From Arthrobacter sp. C9C5 (GTDB taxonomy: Bacteria; Actinomycetota; Actinomycetes; Actinomycetales; Micrococcaceae), in contig NZ_JABFMX010000020.1 in assembly GCF_013359735.1 (NCBI RefSeq), forward strand, positions 1-64,000: 64,000 bases of DNA, read 5' to 3'. A model generated the notes under the pieces. That model did no database searches and had not been told where the DNA came from. It saw only the letters and a program-made list of their open reading frames with translations. Below are positions 7,569 to 16,978 of the stretch, in pieces; position 1 is the stretch's first letter, and each line of letters begins with the position of its first letter. A program made the position numbers and the translations under genes.

Positions 7569-9254
7569 TCAGTGGCTGAGGCTCTTCTGCTCCGCAGCCG
7601 GTTCGATCGACTCGTGTTCGCCGTGGTGGCCGTGTGCCGCCGCGAGTTCGGCCGGGGTTGCCGGGGCGACCCGGTCCTCGAAGAACCACTTGGAAAGCAT
7701 CGCGCGGCGCTTTTCCTTGCGGTCCACGACGCCGTGGCTGTTCGGCTCGGCCGGGAGCGGCGACGGGGATTCGAAGCCGACCAGCTTGTAGCGCTTGTAT
7801 TCGTTCAGCGGGGCGTGGACCTCGATGAACTCACCGTGCGGCAGCCGCACGATGCGGCCGGTTTCGCGGCCGTGCAGGGCGATTTCGCGGTCCTTGCGCT
7901 GCAGGGCCAAGGCGACGCGCTTCGTGATGATGAAGGCGAGTACCGGGCCGATGAAGAACAGGGCGCGCAACCAGTAGGTGACGTCGTTCAAAGCCACGTG
8001 GAAGTGCGTGGCGATGAGGTCGGAACCTGCAGCAGCCCACATCACGCAGTACCAGACGAAGCCGGCCATGCCGATGGCGGTGCGGGTCGGCGCGTTCCGG
8101 GGGCGGTCCAGGACGTGGTGCTCGCGGTCGTCCTTGGTGATCCAGCGTTCAATCCAGGGGTAGGTGAACATCACGGTGAACAGGATGCCCGCCGGGACCA
8201 GCGCCGGCAGCAACACGTTGAACGTGAAGACGTGGCCGAACCAGACCTGCTCGACGTGCCAGTCCCCGAAGGTGCCCGGCATCAGGCGCAAGGCGCCGTC
8301 AACGAAACCGATGTACCAGTCAGGCTGGGTACCGGCCGAGACGGGGGAGGGGTCGTAGGGACCGTAGTTCCAGATCGGGTTGATGGTGAAGAAACCGGCC
8401 ATCAGCGCGACGACGCCGAACACGATGAAGAAGAAGCCGCCGGCCTTCGCCGCGTAGACCGGGCCGAGGGGGTAGCCGACGACGTTGCCGTCGTTGCGTC
8501 CCGGGCCGGGGTACTGGGTGTGCTTGTGCACGACCACCATGAACAGGTGAATGACGATCATCAGCAGGATGAGCGCGGGAACCAGCAGGATGTGGAGCAT
8601 GTACAGGCGGCCGATGATCGCGGTGCCCGGGAATTCTCCGCCGAAGAGGAAGAACGAGATGTAGGTGCCGATGACCGGGATGGACTTGATCACGCCGTCG
8701 ATGATGCGCAGGCCGTTGCCGGAGAGCAGGTCATCGGGGAGCGAGTAGCCGGTGAAGCCGGCGGCCATGGCCAGGATGAGCAGGACGCTGCCCACCACCC
8801 AGTTCATTTCGCGCGGCTTGCGGAAGGCGCCGGTGAAGAAGACGCGCAGCATGTGCACGGACACGGAGGCCACGAACAGCAGTGCCGACCAGTGGTGGAC
8901 CTGGCGCATGAACAGGCCGCCGCGGACATCGAAGGAGATGTTCAGCGACGAGTTGTAGGCCACCGACATTTCGACGTTCTTCAGCGGCAGGTAGGAACCC
9001 TGGTAGTGGGTTTCTGCCATCGACGGGTCGAAGAAGAACGTCAGGAAGGTGCCGGAGAGCAGCAGGATGACGAAGGAGTACAGGGCCACTTCGCCGAACA
9101 TGAAGGACCAGTGGTCCGGGAAGACCTTGCGGCCGAATTCCCGGAGCATTCCGGAACCGCCAACGCGCTGGTCAACAAAGTCGGTAATGCGGCCGCCCTT
9201 GGTCTTGGCGACAAAGGTGGGGGTGTCAGCTGTTGATGTTGCGCTCATGCTCAT
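7569..9254 (-). CDS. qcrB: cytochrome bc1 complex cytochrome b subunit
   Basis: Cytochrome b of the actinobacterial bcc complex, which oxidises menaquinol. About 561 residues with the long C-terminal cytoplasmic extension typical of actinobacteria. Heme-binding histidines are seen in HHWSALLFVASVSVHMLRV and later in HILLVPALILLMIVIHLFM. Start is ambiguous between two close ATGs (9254 and 9248); both lie just after GGGAG and inside the end of qcrA, which this gene overlaps by about 29 bases. It is the last gene of qcrC-qcrA-qcrB and ends before a strong bidirectional hairpin. Confidence 0.96.
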   Translation of the reverse strand: MSMSATSTADTPTFVAKTKGGRITDFVDQRVGGSGMLREFGRKVFPDHWSFMFGEVALYSFVILLLSGTFLTFFFDPSMAETHYQGSYLPLKNVEMSVAYNSSLNISFDVRGGLFMRQVHHWSALLFVASVSVHMLRVFFTGAFRKPREMNWVVGSVLLILAMAAGFTGYSLPDDLLSGNGLRIIDGVIKSIPVIGTYISFFLFGGEFPGTAIIGRLYMLHILLVPALILLMIVIHLFMVVVHKHTQYPGPGRNDGNVVGYPLGPVYAAKAGGFFFIVFGVVALMAGFFTINPIWNYGPYDPSPVSAGTQPDWYIGFVDGALRLMPGTFGDWHVEQVWFGHVFTFNVLLPALVPAGILFTVMFTYPWIERWITKDDREHHVLDRPRNAPTRTAIGMAGFVWYCVMWAAAGSDLIATHFHVALNDVTYWLRALFFIGPVLAFIITKRVALALQRKDREIALHGRETGRIVRLPHGEFIEVHAPLNEYKRYKLVGFESPSPLPAEPNSHGVVDRKEKRRAMLSKWFFEDRVAPATPAELAAAHGHHGEHESIEPAAEQKSLSH

Positions 9255-10296
9255 CACGCTCCCAGTAGCTAGGTCCAACAGGTTCTTTGAAGTCGCTCGT
9301 AGCGTAGAGGTAGCCCTCGTCGTCTACGGCGATGGGCAGCTGCGGGAGCGGCCGGCTGGCCGGGCCAAAGATAACCTTGCATTCCTGGGTCAGGTCGAAG
9401 GTCGACTGGTGGCACGGGCACAGCAGGTGGTGGGTCTGCTGCTCGTACAGCGCAACAGGGCAACCAACGTGGGTGCAGATCTTGGAGTAGGCAACGATTC
9501 CGTTGTAGCTCCAGTCCTCACGGCCCGGGGAGGGCTTGAGGGATTCCGGGTTCAGGCGCATGAGCAGGACGACGGACTTTGCCTTCTCGTTCAGCTTGCC
9601 TTCGTGCAGCTCGTTCAGGCCTTCCGGGATGACGTGGAAGGCGGAACCGATGGTGACGTCCGAGGCCTTGATGGGGGTGCCATCGGGGTCGCGGGTGAGT
9701 CGCTTGGTCTTGCCGTCAACCGGGGCCCACATGGTGTGAGCCAGCTTGTTGTCCGGACGCGGACCGAGGTCGCCGAAGACGGCCAGGGCCGGAAGCGGAG
9801 CAAGTGCGACGGCGCCCAGCAGGGTGTTGCGGATCAGCGGGCGGCGCTTGATGCCGGTTTCCTCGACGATGTCGTCGACGATCCGGACGGCGGCCAGGCG
9901 GTCCTCTTCGGTGCGGATGGCGTGGCGCTCTTCCGACACTTCGTGGTCCGGCATGAGGGCCTTGGCCCAGTGCACGATCCCGGTGCCGATGCCCAGCATC
10001 GCGAAGGCGGTGCCGATGCCCAGCAGGGTGTTCTGCAGCCGGATGGTGGCGATCGAGGAGTCAGCTCCAAGATCGATGGCGAAGTACGCCACCAGGAATA
10101 TCAGGGTGCCAACGACGGAGGCACCGAACAGAATGGCCACCTGCCGTTCCGCTCGCTTTGCGGCCCTCGGGTCCGTGTCAGCCAGGCGCAAACGATGCGG
10201 GGGAATTCCAGGATCCTGGAACTTCTCCACCTCATTCTGACCAGCCGTAGCTACGGTGCCCGAGTGGTTCGGACTGCCGTCACTATGGTTGCCCAT
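9226..10296 (-). CDS. qcrA: cytochrome bc1 complex Rieske iron-sulfur subunit
   Basis: Rieske protein of the bcc complex, 356 residues. Actinobacterial type with three N-terminal membrane helices (about 52-76, 90-110 and 155-175). The [2Fe-2S] motifs are complete: CTHVGC (Cys274, His276, Cys279) and CPCHQS (Cys293, Cys295, His296). Start ATG 10296 is preferred over ATG 10308 because GAGG lies six bases before it. The gene lies about 100 bases downstream of qcrC; that gap is relatively AT-rich but shows no clear terminator. It overlaps qcrB. Confidence 0.96.
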   Translation of the reverse strand: MGNHSDGSPNHSGTVATAGQNEVEKFQDPGIPPHRLRLADTDPRAAKRAERQVAILFGASVVGTLIFLVAYFAIDLGADSSIATIRLQNTLLGIGTAFAMLGIGTGIVHWAKALMPDHEVSEERHAIRTEEDRLAAVRIVDDIVEETGIKRRPLIRNTLLGAVALAPLPALAVFGDLGPRPDNKLAHTMWAPVDGKTKRLTRDPDGTPIKASDVTIGSAFHVIPEGLNELHEGKLNEKAKSVVLLMRLNPESLKPSPGREDWSYNGIVAYSKICTHVGCPVALYEQQTHHLLCPCHQSTFDLTQECKVIFGPASRPLPQLPIAVDDEGYLYATSDFKEPVGPSYWERDEHERNINS

Positions 10297-10397
10297 AATT
10301 CGCCTCATCCTTCTCTCGTCTCGACCAGTGTCGAGTTAGTTTTCAATTCAAACTGCTGACGGATCAGCAGAAAATTCTTACAGGTACCGCGGTGTGC

Positions 10398-11186
10398 CTA
10401 GGACGTCCGCGAAGTCAGCCAGATGGTGAAGGCGATGATGACGCCCAGGCCGGCGATCCAAACAAACAGGCCTTCGGAGACAGGACCCAGGGCGCCCAGG
10501 TCGTTGCCCCCGGGGGAGCCGTTGGCTTCGATCTGCTTCAGGAAGGTGATGATGTCACGCTTGCCTTCGGGGGAGACATTGGCGTCGGAGAAGACCGGCA
10601 TGTTCTGCGGGCCGGTGACCATGGCTTCGTAGATGTGCTTGCCGGAGACGTCGGCGAGGGCCGGGGCGAACTTGCCCCGGGTCAGCGCGCCGCCGGCTGC
10701 AGCAGCGTTGTGGCACATGGCGCAGTTGGTGCGGAACAGCTCGCCACCCTTGGCGGCGTCGCCCTTCTCATCGAGGACACCTGCCTCCGGAATGGACGGG
10801 CCGGGGCCGAGCGAAGCAACGTAAGCCGCCAGCTGGTGGGTCTGCTCTTCGTTGAACTGGGCGGGCTTCTTGTACGCCTGCGGGCCGTTCATCTGCATGG
10901 GCATGCGGCCGGTGCCAACCTGGAAGTCAACGGCGGCGGCGCCGACGCCGACGAGCGACGGGCCGGCCTGCGAGCCGCTGGCACCCATGCCGTGGCAGGT
11001 GGCGCAGTTGGCGGCGAACAGCTTGCCGCCTTCTTCTGCGTCGCTTGCACTGAAGCTCGTGGTGTCGGCCTTGGCCTGGTTGACGGTGGTGGCGACGGCG
11101 TACAGCCCACCAGTGATGAGGAGGCCCATCAGCAACAGCGCAACTGCTGCCAGTGGGTGACGTCGCTTCTGCGAGAGTGCCTTCAC
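10398..11186 (-). CDS. qcrC: cytochrome bc1 complex diheme cytochrome c subunit
   Basis: Diheme cytochrome c of the bcc complex, 262 residues; it replaces soluble cytochrome c and wires the bcc complex to the aa3 oxidase. Two CxxCH heme sites: CATCH (Cys61, Cys64, His65) and CAMCH (Cys155, Cys158, His159). N-terminal membrane anchor (about 12-31) and a C-terminal helix (about 239-257). Start GTG 11186 after AAAGGAACC. First gene of qcrCAB, with its own good promoter between it and ctaE. Confidence 0.96.
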   Translation of the reverse strand: MKALSQKRRHPLAAVALLLMGLLITGGLYAVATTVNQAKADTTSFSASDAEEGGKLFAANCATCHGMGASGSQAGPSLVGVGAAAVDFQVGTGRMPMQMNGPQAYKKPAQFNEEQTHQLAAYVASLGPGPSIPEAGVLDEKGDAAKGGELFRTNCAMCHNAAAAGGALTRGKFAPALADVSGKHIYEAMVTGPQNMPVFSDANVSPEGKRDIITFLKQIEANGSPGGNDLGALGPVSEGLFVWIAGLGVIIAFTIWLTSRTS

Positions 11187-11238
11187 GTGGTGGTTCCTTT
11201 ATTCGATCCTGCGTTGGCTCGGGGAGCCGATTCTTGAA

Positions 11239-11266
11239 ATTCTATCTCTTGTAGAAAGAGAGACAA
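11239..11266 (-). promoter_or_regulatory. promoter of qcrCAB
   Basis: On the minus strand TTGTCT (11266-11261) and TAGAAT (11244-11239) are 16 bases apart, about 50 bases before the qcrC start. This is one of the best housekeeping promoters in the window and suggests qcrCAB can be transcribed independently of ctaE. Confidence 0.55.
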
Positions 11267-11273
11267 GTCTTGG

Positions 11274-11912
11274 CTACTTAAGGACGTAGATGACCAGGAA
11301 GAGGCCGATCCATACGACGTCGACAAAGTGCCAGTAGTACGAGGTGACGATCGCGGAGGTTGCCTCAAAGTGCCCGAACTTCTTCGCCGCGAAGGAGCGT
11401 CCGATGATGAGCAGGAAGGCAATCAGGCCGCCGATAACGTGCAGGCCGTGGAACCCGGTGGTCATGTAGAACGCGGAACCGTAGGCGTTGGAAGAGAGCG
11501 AGACGTGCTCGGAGACGAGCATGGCGTACTCGGTCGCCTGGCCGGCCACGAAGAACGCACCCATGATGAATGTGAGTGTGAACCACTCGTTCATTCCCCA
11601 GCGGGTGAAGCTCAGGGGCCCGCCGAGCCTGCGCGGCTGGAGCCGTTCGGCGGCGAAGACGCCCATCTGGCAAGTAAAGGAACTGGCCACGAGGACGATC
11701 GTGTTTACGAGCGCAAAGGGGAAGTTGAGCTTGGCTGTCTCTTCGGCCCACATCTGTCCTGAAGTCGAACGGAGTGTGAAGTACATGGCAAAGAGACCGG
11801 CGAAGAACATCAACTCACTGGACAGCCAGACGACGGTTCCAACGGAAACCATGTTCGGGCGATTCAGCGTCGGGTGCGCCGGGGTACTGGGGGCATGGGT
11901 CGCAGATGTCAC
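11274..11912 (-). CDS. ctaE: cytochrome c oxidase subunit III
   Basis: Subunit III of the aa3 oxidase, 212 residues, about five to six membrane helices; typical motifs are [34 protein letters not shown] and [15 protein letters not shown]. Start GTG 11912 is favoured because CATAAT lies six bases upstream (leaderless), and the protein then begins [14 protein letters not shown]; the frame is open further upstream to 11948. It is separated from qcrC by 87 bases containing a promoter. It is divergent from trpD. As in mycobacteria, ctaE travels with qcrCAB rather than with ctaC. Confidence 0.95.
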   Translation of the reverse strand: MTSATHAPSTPAHPTLNRPNMVSVGTVVWLSSELMFFAGLFAMYFTLRSTSGQMWAEETAKLNFPFALVNTIVLVASSFTCQMGVFAAERLQPRRLGGPLSFTRWGMNEWFTLTFIMGAFFVAGQATEYAMLVSEHVSLSSNAYGSAFYMTTGFHGLHVIGGLIAFLLIIGRSFAAKKFGHFEATSAIVTSYYWHFVDVVWIGLFLVIYVLK

Positions 11913-11914
11913 AT

Positions 11915-11927
11915 AGACATTATGTCT
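11915..11927. promoter_or_regulatory. palindrome over the ctaE -10 region
   Basis: AGACATTATGTCT is a perfect 6+1+6 palindrome that covers the -10 box and ends three bases before the ctaE GTG. A repressor-type operator is possible; no family is recognised. Confidence 0.4.
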
Positions 11928-12060
11928 GTAAAAGTCCGTCCTGCCCAACGCAAACCGCGTTTCGGGGCGACTTTTTCTACAAAGACGCGAAATCGCGCGG
12001 AAAAGTTCCCGGGCCCCTTCGCATTGGGCATTGCAGCCCCCGGCTCGATAGCATCGGAAC

Positions 12061-13119
12061 GTGACTTCTCAGGCATCTGCACAGGCTGTAGGCAAGACTT
12101 GGCCGCGCCTCATTGGCGCCCTCATCCACGGCACGGACCTCACCGCCGGCGATACTGAGTGGGCGATGAACTCCATCATGTCCGGCGAGGCGACCCCCGC
12201 CCAGGTGGCCGGCTTCCTGGTGGCGCTGCGCGCCAAGGGCGAAACGGTGGAAGAACTCACGGGCCTCGTCGAGGCGATGATCAACTCGGCCAACCCGATC
12301 GAGATCGCCGGTGAGAAGCTGGACATTGTCGGAACCGGCGGCGATCAGCTCAACACGATCAACATCTCCACGATGGCGGCCTTGGTCTCGGCAGGCGCCG
12401 GCGCGAAGGTGGTCAAGCACGGCGGCAGGGCGTCCTCGTCGACCTCGGGCTCCGCCGACGTGCTGGAAGCGCTGGGCGTCCGGCTGGACTTGCCCATTGA
12501 ACGCGTCGCCAGAAACGCCGAGGAGGCCGGCATCACGTTCTGCTTCGCCCAGGTCTTCCACCCTTCAATGCGGTATGCCGCCGTCGCGCGCCGCGAGCTG
12601 GGTGTGCCCACGGCGTTCAACTTCCTGGGGCCGATGACCAACCCCGCGCACGTCCAGGCGTCCGCCGTCGGCGTCGCGAATGAACGGATGGCGCCGCTGG
12701 TGGCCGGCGTGCTCGCCAAGCGCGGCAGCCGCGGCCTGGTTTTCCGGGGCAACGACGGGCTGGACGAGTTGACCACCACCGGCCCGTCCAGGATCTGGGA
12801 GATCCGTCACGGCGAAGTGGCTGAGCAAGTTTTTGACCCGCGCGAACTGGGAATCCGGCAGGCGACCGTGGAGGAACTGCGCGGCGGCGACGCTGCGGCC
12901 AATGCCGCCGTCGTCCGTGCGGTGCTGGCCGGCGAACCCGGGCCTGCGCGGGATGCCGTGCTGCTCAACGCCGCGGCCGGCCTCGTTTCCTTTGACCTGG
13001 ACGCCTCGGGCCCGCTGACCGACCGGATGGCCGCGGCGATGAAGCGGGCCGAGGAGTCCGTCGAGTCGGGCGCGGCAGCTGCGGTGCTGGACCGCTGGGT
13101 CGCACTGTCCCGCGACTAA
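12061..13119 (+). CDS. trpD: anthranilate phosphoribosyltransferase
   Basis: Second step of tryptophan synthesis: transfers phosphoribose from PRPP to anthranilate. 352 residues, full length. Recognisable are the PRPP loop [37 protein letters not shown], the anthranilate-site region [25 protein letters not shown], and DELTTTGP. Start GTG 12061 lies six bases after TAGCAT (12049-12054), so the mRNA is probably leaderless and there is no room for a trp attenuator. No other trp genes are nearby, as is common in actinobacteria where trpD is next to ctaE/qcr. Confidence 0.96.
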   Translation: MTSQASAQAVGKTWPRLIGALIHGTDLTAGDTEWAMNSIMSGEATPAQVAGFLVALRAKGETVEELTGLVEAMINSANPIEIAGEKLDIVGTGGDQLNTINISTMAALVSAGAGAKVVKHGGRASSSTSGSADVLEALGVRLDLPIERVARNAEEAGITFCFAQVFHPSMRYAAVARRELGVPTAFNFLGPMTNPAHVQASAVGVANERMAPLVAGVLAKRGSRGLVFRGNDGLDELTTTGPSRIWEIRHGEVAEQVFDPRELGIRQATVEELRGGDAAANAAVVRAVLAGEPGPARDAVLLNAAAGLVSFDLDASGPLTDRMAAAMKRAEESVESGAAAAVLDRWVALSRD

Positions 13120-13159
13120 CTTCCTTCCGGCTGGCTGCGCTCCCCGCCCGCTGGACTGG

Positions 13160-13441
13160 CTACTGTTCGAAGCCCAGGGCGAACGCCGCGTCGAGGTCGT
13201 GCTGCGAGTAGGCCCGGAAGGCGATGTGCGTGGTGGTGTGCACCACGGCCGGGACCTTGGAGAGCTTGTCCGCGATGACGTCGGCGAGTTCCTCGTGCTT
13301 GGCGACGCGTGCGATCGCGATCAGGTCCCATTCGCCGGTCACGGAATAGACCTCGCTGATGCCGGGAATCGCGGAGATTTTTTCAGCCGTCTCCGGGATG
13401 GCGGAAGCGTCTGTCTTGATCAGGACGAAAGCGGTGATCAC
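13160..13441 (-). CDS. stand-alone Lrp/AsnC ligand-binding (RAM) domain protein
   Basis: 93 residues, just the C-terminal effector/oligomerisation domain of Lrp/AsnC regulators without a DNA-binding helix-turn-helix: it begins VITAFVLIKTDA and contains SVTGEWDLIAIARV and TTTHIAFRAYS. Such proteins form ring assemblies and are thought to bind amino acids or modulate full-length Lrp proteins. Start GTG 13441 with GAAAGG upstream. Convergent with trpD, 40 bases away; this pairing near ctaE is common in actinobacteria, but no function has been fixed by context. Confidence 0.85.
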   Translation of the reverse strand: MITAFVLIKTDASAIPETAEKISAIPGISEVYSVTGEWDLIAIARVAKHEELADVIADKLSKVPAVVHTTTHIAFRAYSQHDLDAAFALGFEQ

Positions 13442-13528
13442 GTGGGGGCCTTTCGGATCTGTTGCGCCGTTGCTGGCTTGTTGATTGGCCCCATTGAGGC
13501 CGTGCCATCTGCTTGCAAGCCTAGTGCA

Positions 13529-13945
13529 TCAGCCCAGCCGGCGCCGTGCCCGGAAACGCCGTGTGGCCGCGAAGAGCAGACGGTAGCCGAGCAGGAAAAC
13601 GGCCAGGCTGAGCAGCGCCACGATCACGAACGGCAGCACCACAACTTGTCCGGTGAGGGCCCTGAGCAGCATGCCTACCGCCACCGTGCCGAGCCAGACC
13701 GCGACGCCGGCCGGCCACAGCGCCAGGGGTGCCCGCCAAAGGCGCAGGGCGAGCCATGCCACGGCGGCACCGGCGAGAAACGGCCAGGCCGTCGCCAGGA
13801 CCCCGGTGATGATCTCGCCTCGCTGATGGGCGTCGCGTCCGATCGCGGCGAAGAGCAGGATCAGGACCGCGTCGGCGGCGGCGGCCAGCAGGGCGGTTCG
13901 TGCGGTCGACGGCGGGTGGGGGACTGGGGCAGTGTTGGCTGGCAT
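13529..13945 (-). CDS. DUF3054 family membrane protein
   Basis: 138 residues with four predicted membrane helices (about 18-37, 45-68, 76-95, 100-125) and a basic C-terminus RRFRARRRLG. The combination ALLAAAADAVLILLFAAIGRDAH near the N-terminus matches DUF3054 proteins; function unknown. ATG 13945 is six bases after TAGGCT (minus strand 13957-13952), a leaderless arrangement. Confidence 0.75.
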   Translation of the reverse strand: MPANTAPVPHPPSTARTALLAAAADAVLILLFAAIGRDAHQRGEIITGVLATAWPFLAGAAVAWLALRLWRAPLALWPAGVAVWLGTVAVGMLLRALTGQVVVLPFVIVALLSLAVFLLGYRLLFAATRRFRARRRLG

Positions 13946-14115
13946 GCTTTTAGCCTAGCCGCGCCCCGATGCTGGCATGAGGTTCCTGCGTGGCCTCTTC
14001 GCGAGGGGTCCAAAAAATCTTTGCCTGCCACCTCCCTCTATTGTGAAGCAGCATGTTACTCTCCCGTACATAAGTCGCATTGGGGTGTGACTTCTGACGG
14101 CAGGGGAAGGCTGAG

Positions 14116-16326
14116 ATGACCGATCGGAAGTATGCACTTGACATGCGCAATCCATGGCGCTGGGGGGCTGCCGTTGCGGCGGCTGCACTGGTCAGCGGCG
14201 CCCTGTTGCCCGTTGGCTCCGCTGCGCTGGCAGCTGAGGATGGAACCAGTGCTTCGGCCTGGGACTGCTCGTCGGGCTTCGTGGCACTGACCTTCGATGA
14301 CGGACCCAACGTCTTCAACGAGGACCGCACCAGTTGGATCTTGGACACCCTGCGCGATTATGGCGTCCACGCCACGTTCTTCATCCTAGGAGAACGGGTC
14401 GCCGATCCTAACCAGCCCACCCGACCTGATCTCGTGCGCCGGGAAGCTGCTGAAGGCCACACGGTTGCCAATCACACGTGGGACCACCCGGATCTGACCA
14501 AGTTGAGCACCGGCGACGTGCAGTCGCAGCTGTCTCGCGACAACGACGCGATCACCGCGGCAGGCGCACCCCGGCCCACGTTCTTCAGGCCACCTTACGG
14601 CTACACCAATGACAACGTTGCCGCGGTGGGCGAGTCCTTGGGCCTTCGGCAAGTGATCTGGGACGTTAACAAGGGTGACACAGCGGCGACCAGCACGTCC
14701 GCGGTTTCCGATCCGGTCCTGGCGGCCGTTCGTTCCGGGAGTGTGGTCGTCCTTCACGACTGGGCTCCGCACACGGCCGAGGCGCTGCCGGCAATCCTCG
14801 ACGGTCTGAAGTCCCGGCAGCTTTGCCCGGGGCTGCTGAACCGCACCACTGCCTACAACGCACAACTGCGCAGCTATGTGTCTGTCGTGGCCGATCCGAA
14901 CGGGCCTAACAGTTCGAGCCCCCGGCAATGTCCCTGCAGTATTTTCAAGTCCCTTCAAGTCCCGAGTCTCGCAGCAAGTTCTGCCACCGGCCCGCACGAG
15001 CTGGGCGTGCGGTTTGCTGCTGATGTCCCCGGGGTCATCACCGCTATCCGGTTCTACAAGGCCGCGGTGAACACCGGGCCACACCCTGTTCGCCTGTGGT
15101 CCAGCAGCGGGCAGTTGCTCGGGTCCGCAGTCGCACAAAGCGAGACCAGCTCCGGCTGGCAACAGGTCGACATCCCCGGCGGCGTCCACGTCGAGGCGGC
15201 GACGCAATACATTGCCTCCTACTCGGCGCCGGCCGGCCGCTTCGCTCAAGACGTCAACTTCTTCGCCTCCGACGCGGGCTCCCCGCCCGTCCGGGGACTG
15301 GCCAGCGTCGCCGGGGCGGGCAACGGCGTCTACGCCACTGCGACAGGAACCTTCCCCGCCCACACCTATGCGGCCAGCAACTACTGGGTGGATGTGGTTT
15401 TCGTCCCGGACGGCTCCGCACCGACAGTCGCCGCGGCAGATGACACGGGGGCCACGGCTTTCCAGACGGTGCTCTCGGTGCCGGCACCCGGTGTGCTCTC
15501 CAACGACACCGGGAGCGGATTGGCCGTCTCGGCTTGGACCCAGCCCTCACACGGTTCGGTGAACATGACGTCCACGGGTGGTTACAGTTACACGCCGGCA
15601 GCGGGCTTCTCCGGAGCAGACGCTTTCACTTATACCGTCACCGACACGGCAGGAAGGACGGCGTCCGCCACCGTGCGGATCACCGTGTCCGCACCGGTGA
15701 ACGTCATCGCCCGTGACAGTTTCACACGCGTTGGCACCGGCGGCTGGGGCAGCGCGGATCTCGGCGGCGCCTGGTCACCGAACAACTCGGCGCTCAGCCT
15801 GGACGGTCAGCGGGGGGTGGTAAGGCTTGCCGCCGGGCAGACCCGCCAAGTGTTCCTGAACGGTGTCAGCGTAAGGGACACCGACGCGACGGCCACGCTC
15901 CGACTGGATGCGGTGCCGGGGGGAAGCGGAGCGTACGCCAGCCTGGTGGCGCGCCACGTTGCCCCCACGGTCGAATACCGCGGGACGGCCAGGGTGCAGG
16001 GGAATGGCACGGTTAGCGCCCTCATCTACAGGATGAACGGCACCGAACCCGAGACCGTCATAGGACGGGAAATCCAAATCCCCGGGTTGTCCGCCGCGCC
16101 GGGGTCTACGCTCTCACTTCGGTTGAAAGCGGTGGGTACCGGTCCCACAACGCTCAGCCTCACCGTGTGGCAGGCGGGTTCGAATGAACCCTCGCCGCAG
16201 GTGACGGCGAACGACAGTACCGCAGCCCTGCAGACTGCCGGTGTGCCTGGGGTGACTGCTGGGCTGTCTTCCAAGAACGGGCCAACAAGCATCCGGTACA
16301 GCTTCGACGACCTTGTCATTCGCTAG
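14116..16326 (+). CDS. secreted polysaccharide deacetylase with accessory domains
   Basis: 736-residue secreted carbohydrate esterase of the NodB (CE4) family. A signal peptide spans about 1-40. The NodB domain (about 53-240) has metal Asp in TFDDGP (Asp61-Asp62), HTWDHP with His120 and His124, FFRPPYG (157-162) and the catalytic-His segment VVLHD (His214). A DUF4082-like beta domain follows (about 283-430, with ITAIRFYK), then an Ig/cadherin-like repeat (about 435-525, VLSNDTG, GYSYTPAAGFSGADAFTYTVTD) and a C-terminal beta-sandwich of about 200 residues (DSFTRVGTGGWG). The attached domains suggest binding to polysaccharide or cell surface. ATG 14116 follows GGGGAAGG. Substrate (chitin, exopolysaccharide or peptidoglycan) cannot be decided. 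Confidence 0.88.
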   Translation: MTDRKYALDMRNPWRWGAAVAAAALVSGALLPVGSAALAAEDGTSASAWDCSSGFVALTFDDGPNVFNEDRTSWILDTLRDYGVHATFFILGERVADPNQPTRPDLVRREAAEGHTVANHTWDHPDLTKLSTGDVQSQLSRDNDAITAAGAPRPTFFRPPYGYTNDNVAAVGESLGLRQVIWDVNKGDTAATSTSAVSDPVLAAVRSGSVVVLHDWAPHTAEALPAILDGLKSRQLCPGLLNRTTAYNAQLRSYVSVVADPNGPNSSSPRQCPCSIFKSLQVPSLAASSATGPHELGVRFAADVPGVITAIRFYKAAVNTGPHPVRLWSSSGQLLGSAVAQSETSSGWQQVDIPGGVHVEAATQYIASYSAPAGRFAQDVNFFASDAGSPPVRGLASVAGAGNGVYATATGTFPAHTYAASNYWVDVVFVPDGSAPTVAAADDTGATAFQTVLSVPAPGVLSNDTGSGLAVSAWTQPSHGSVNMTSTGGYSYTPAAGFSGADAFTYTVTDTAGRTASATVRITVSAPVNVIARDSFTRVGTGGWGSADLGGAWSPNNSALSLDGQRGVVRLAAGQTRQVFLNGVSVRDTDATATLRLDAVPGGSGAYASLVARHVAPTVEYRGTARVQGNGTVSALIYRMNGTEPETVIGREIQIPGLSAAPGSTLSLRLKAVGTGPTTLSLTVWQAGSNEPSPQVTANDSTAALQTAGVPGVTAGLSSKNGPTSIRYSFDDLVIR

Positions 16327-16344
16327 TGGATCCAGGAAGCGACC

Positions 16345-16923
16345 ATGACCACGCTGCCCGGCAGAGCCAACACGGCCTTGATGGTGATCGATGTGCAGAA
16401 CGGCGTGGTTGAGGGTGTTCACCGGCGCGACAGCGTGATCGCAAACATCGCTGAGCTCGTGGACATGGCCCGGGCCGCGGAGGTCCCGATTGTCTGGGTT
16501 CAGCATTCCGACGCCCAGTTGGAACGGGGGAGTGAGGCCTGGAAGTACGTCCCGGAGTTGTTCCGGCGGGATGCTGAACCGCTGGTGCATAAGTCCTACG
16601 GCGATTCCTTCGAGGGAACCGATCTTGAAGAGGTCCTCGCCGCCGCCGGCGTGGGGCGCCTGCTGGTAGCGGGGGCTCAGACGGACGAATGCATCAGGTC
16701 CACGATCCATGGAGCGTTTGTGCGCGGTTACGACGTCACCCTCGTGGCCGACGCCCACAGTACCGAGGACCTAACGGCCTGGGGCGCCCCGCCGCCGGAG
16801 CTGGTTATTGCGCACACGAACCTCTACTGGCAGAACCAAACGGCTCCCGGGCGTACTGCGGCGGTAGTGCCGACCAAAGAGGTGACCTTCGACGCCGCCG
16901 GCGCCACGACCGCCGACGGATGA
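16345..16923 (+). CDS. isochorismatase-fold cysteine hydrolase
   Basis: 192-residue hydrolase of the isochorismatase/nicotinamidase superfamily. The triad is intact: Asp16 (VIDVQNG), Lys83 (HKSYGDSF) and Cys116 (TDECIRST). Start ATG 16345 after AGGAAG, 18 bases behind the deacetylase gene, so the two may be co-transcribed. HKSYGDSF and the lack of nicotinamidase metal motifs suggest a general amidase or isochorismatase-like enzyme; substrate unknown. Confidence 0.88.
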   Translation: MTTLPGRANTALMVIDVQNGVVEGVHRRDSVIANIAELVDMARAAEVPIVWVQHSDAQLERGSEAWKYVPELFRRDAEPLVHKSYGDSFEGTDLEEVLAAAGVGRLLVAGAQTDECIRSTIHGAFVRGYDVTLVADAHSTEDLTAWGAPPPELVIAHTNLYWQNQTAPGRTAAVVPTKEVTFDAAGATTADG

Positions 16924-16978
16924 CACCCCGGGTTGCAATGACGGGCTCTGACGCCGGCCGCTGGCCTACGATCGTGGG

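Noticed and set aside
7572-9236. A 554-codon open frame on the plus strand opposite qcrB.
   Set aside because: It is antisense to a certain gene; its protein is low-complexity, rich in E/V/H/Q, as expected from GC-rich antisense codons.
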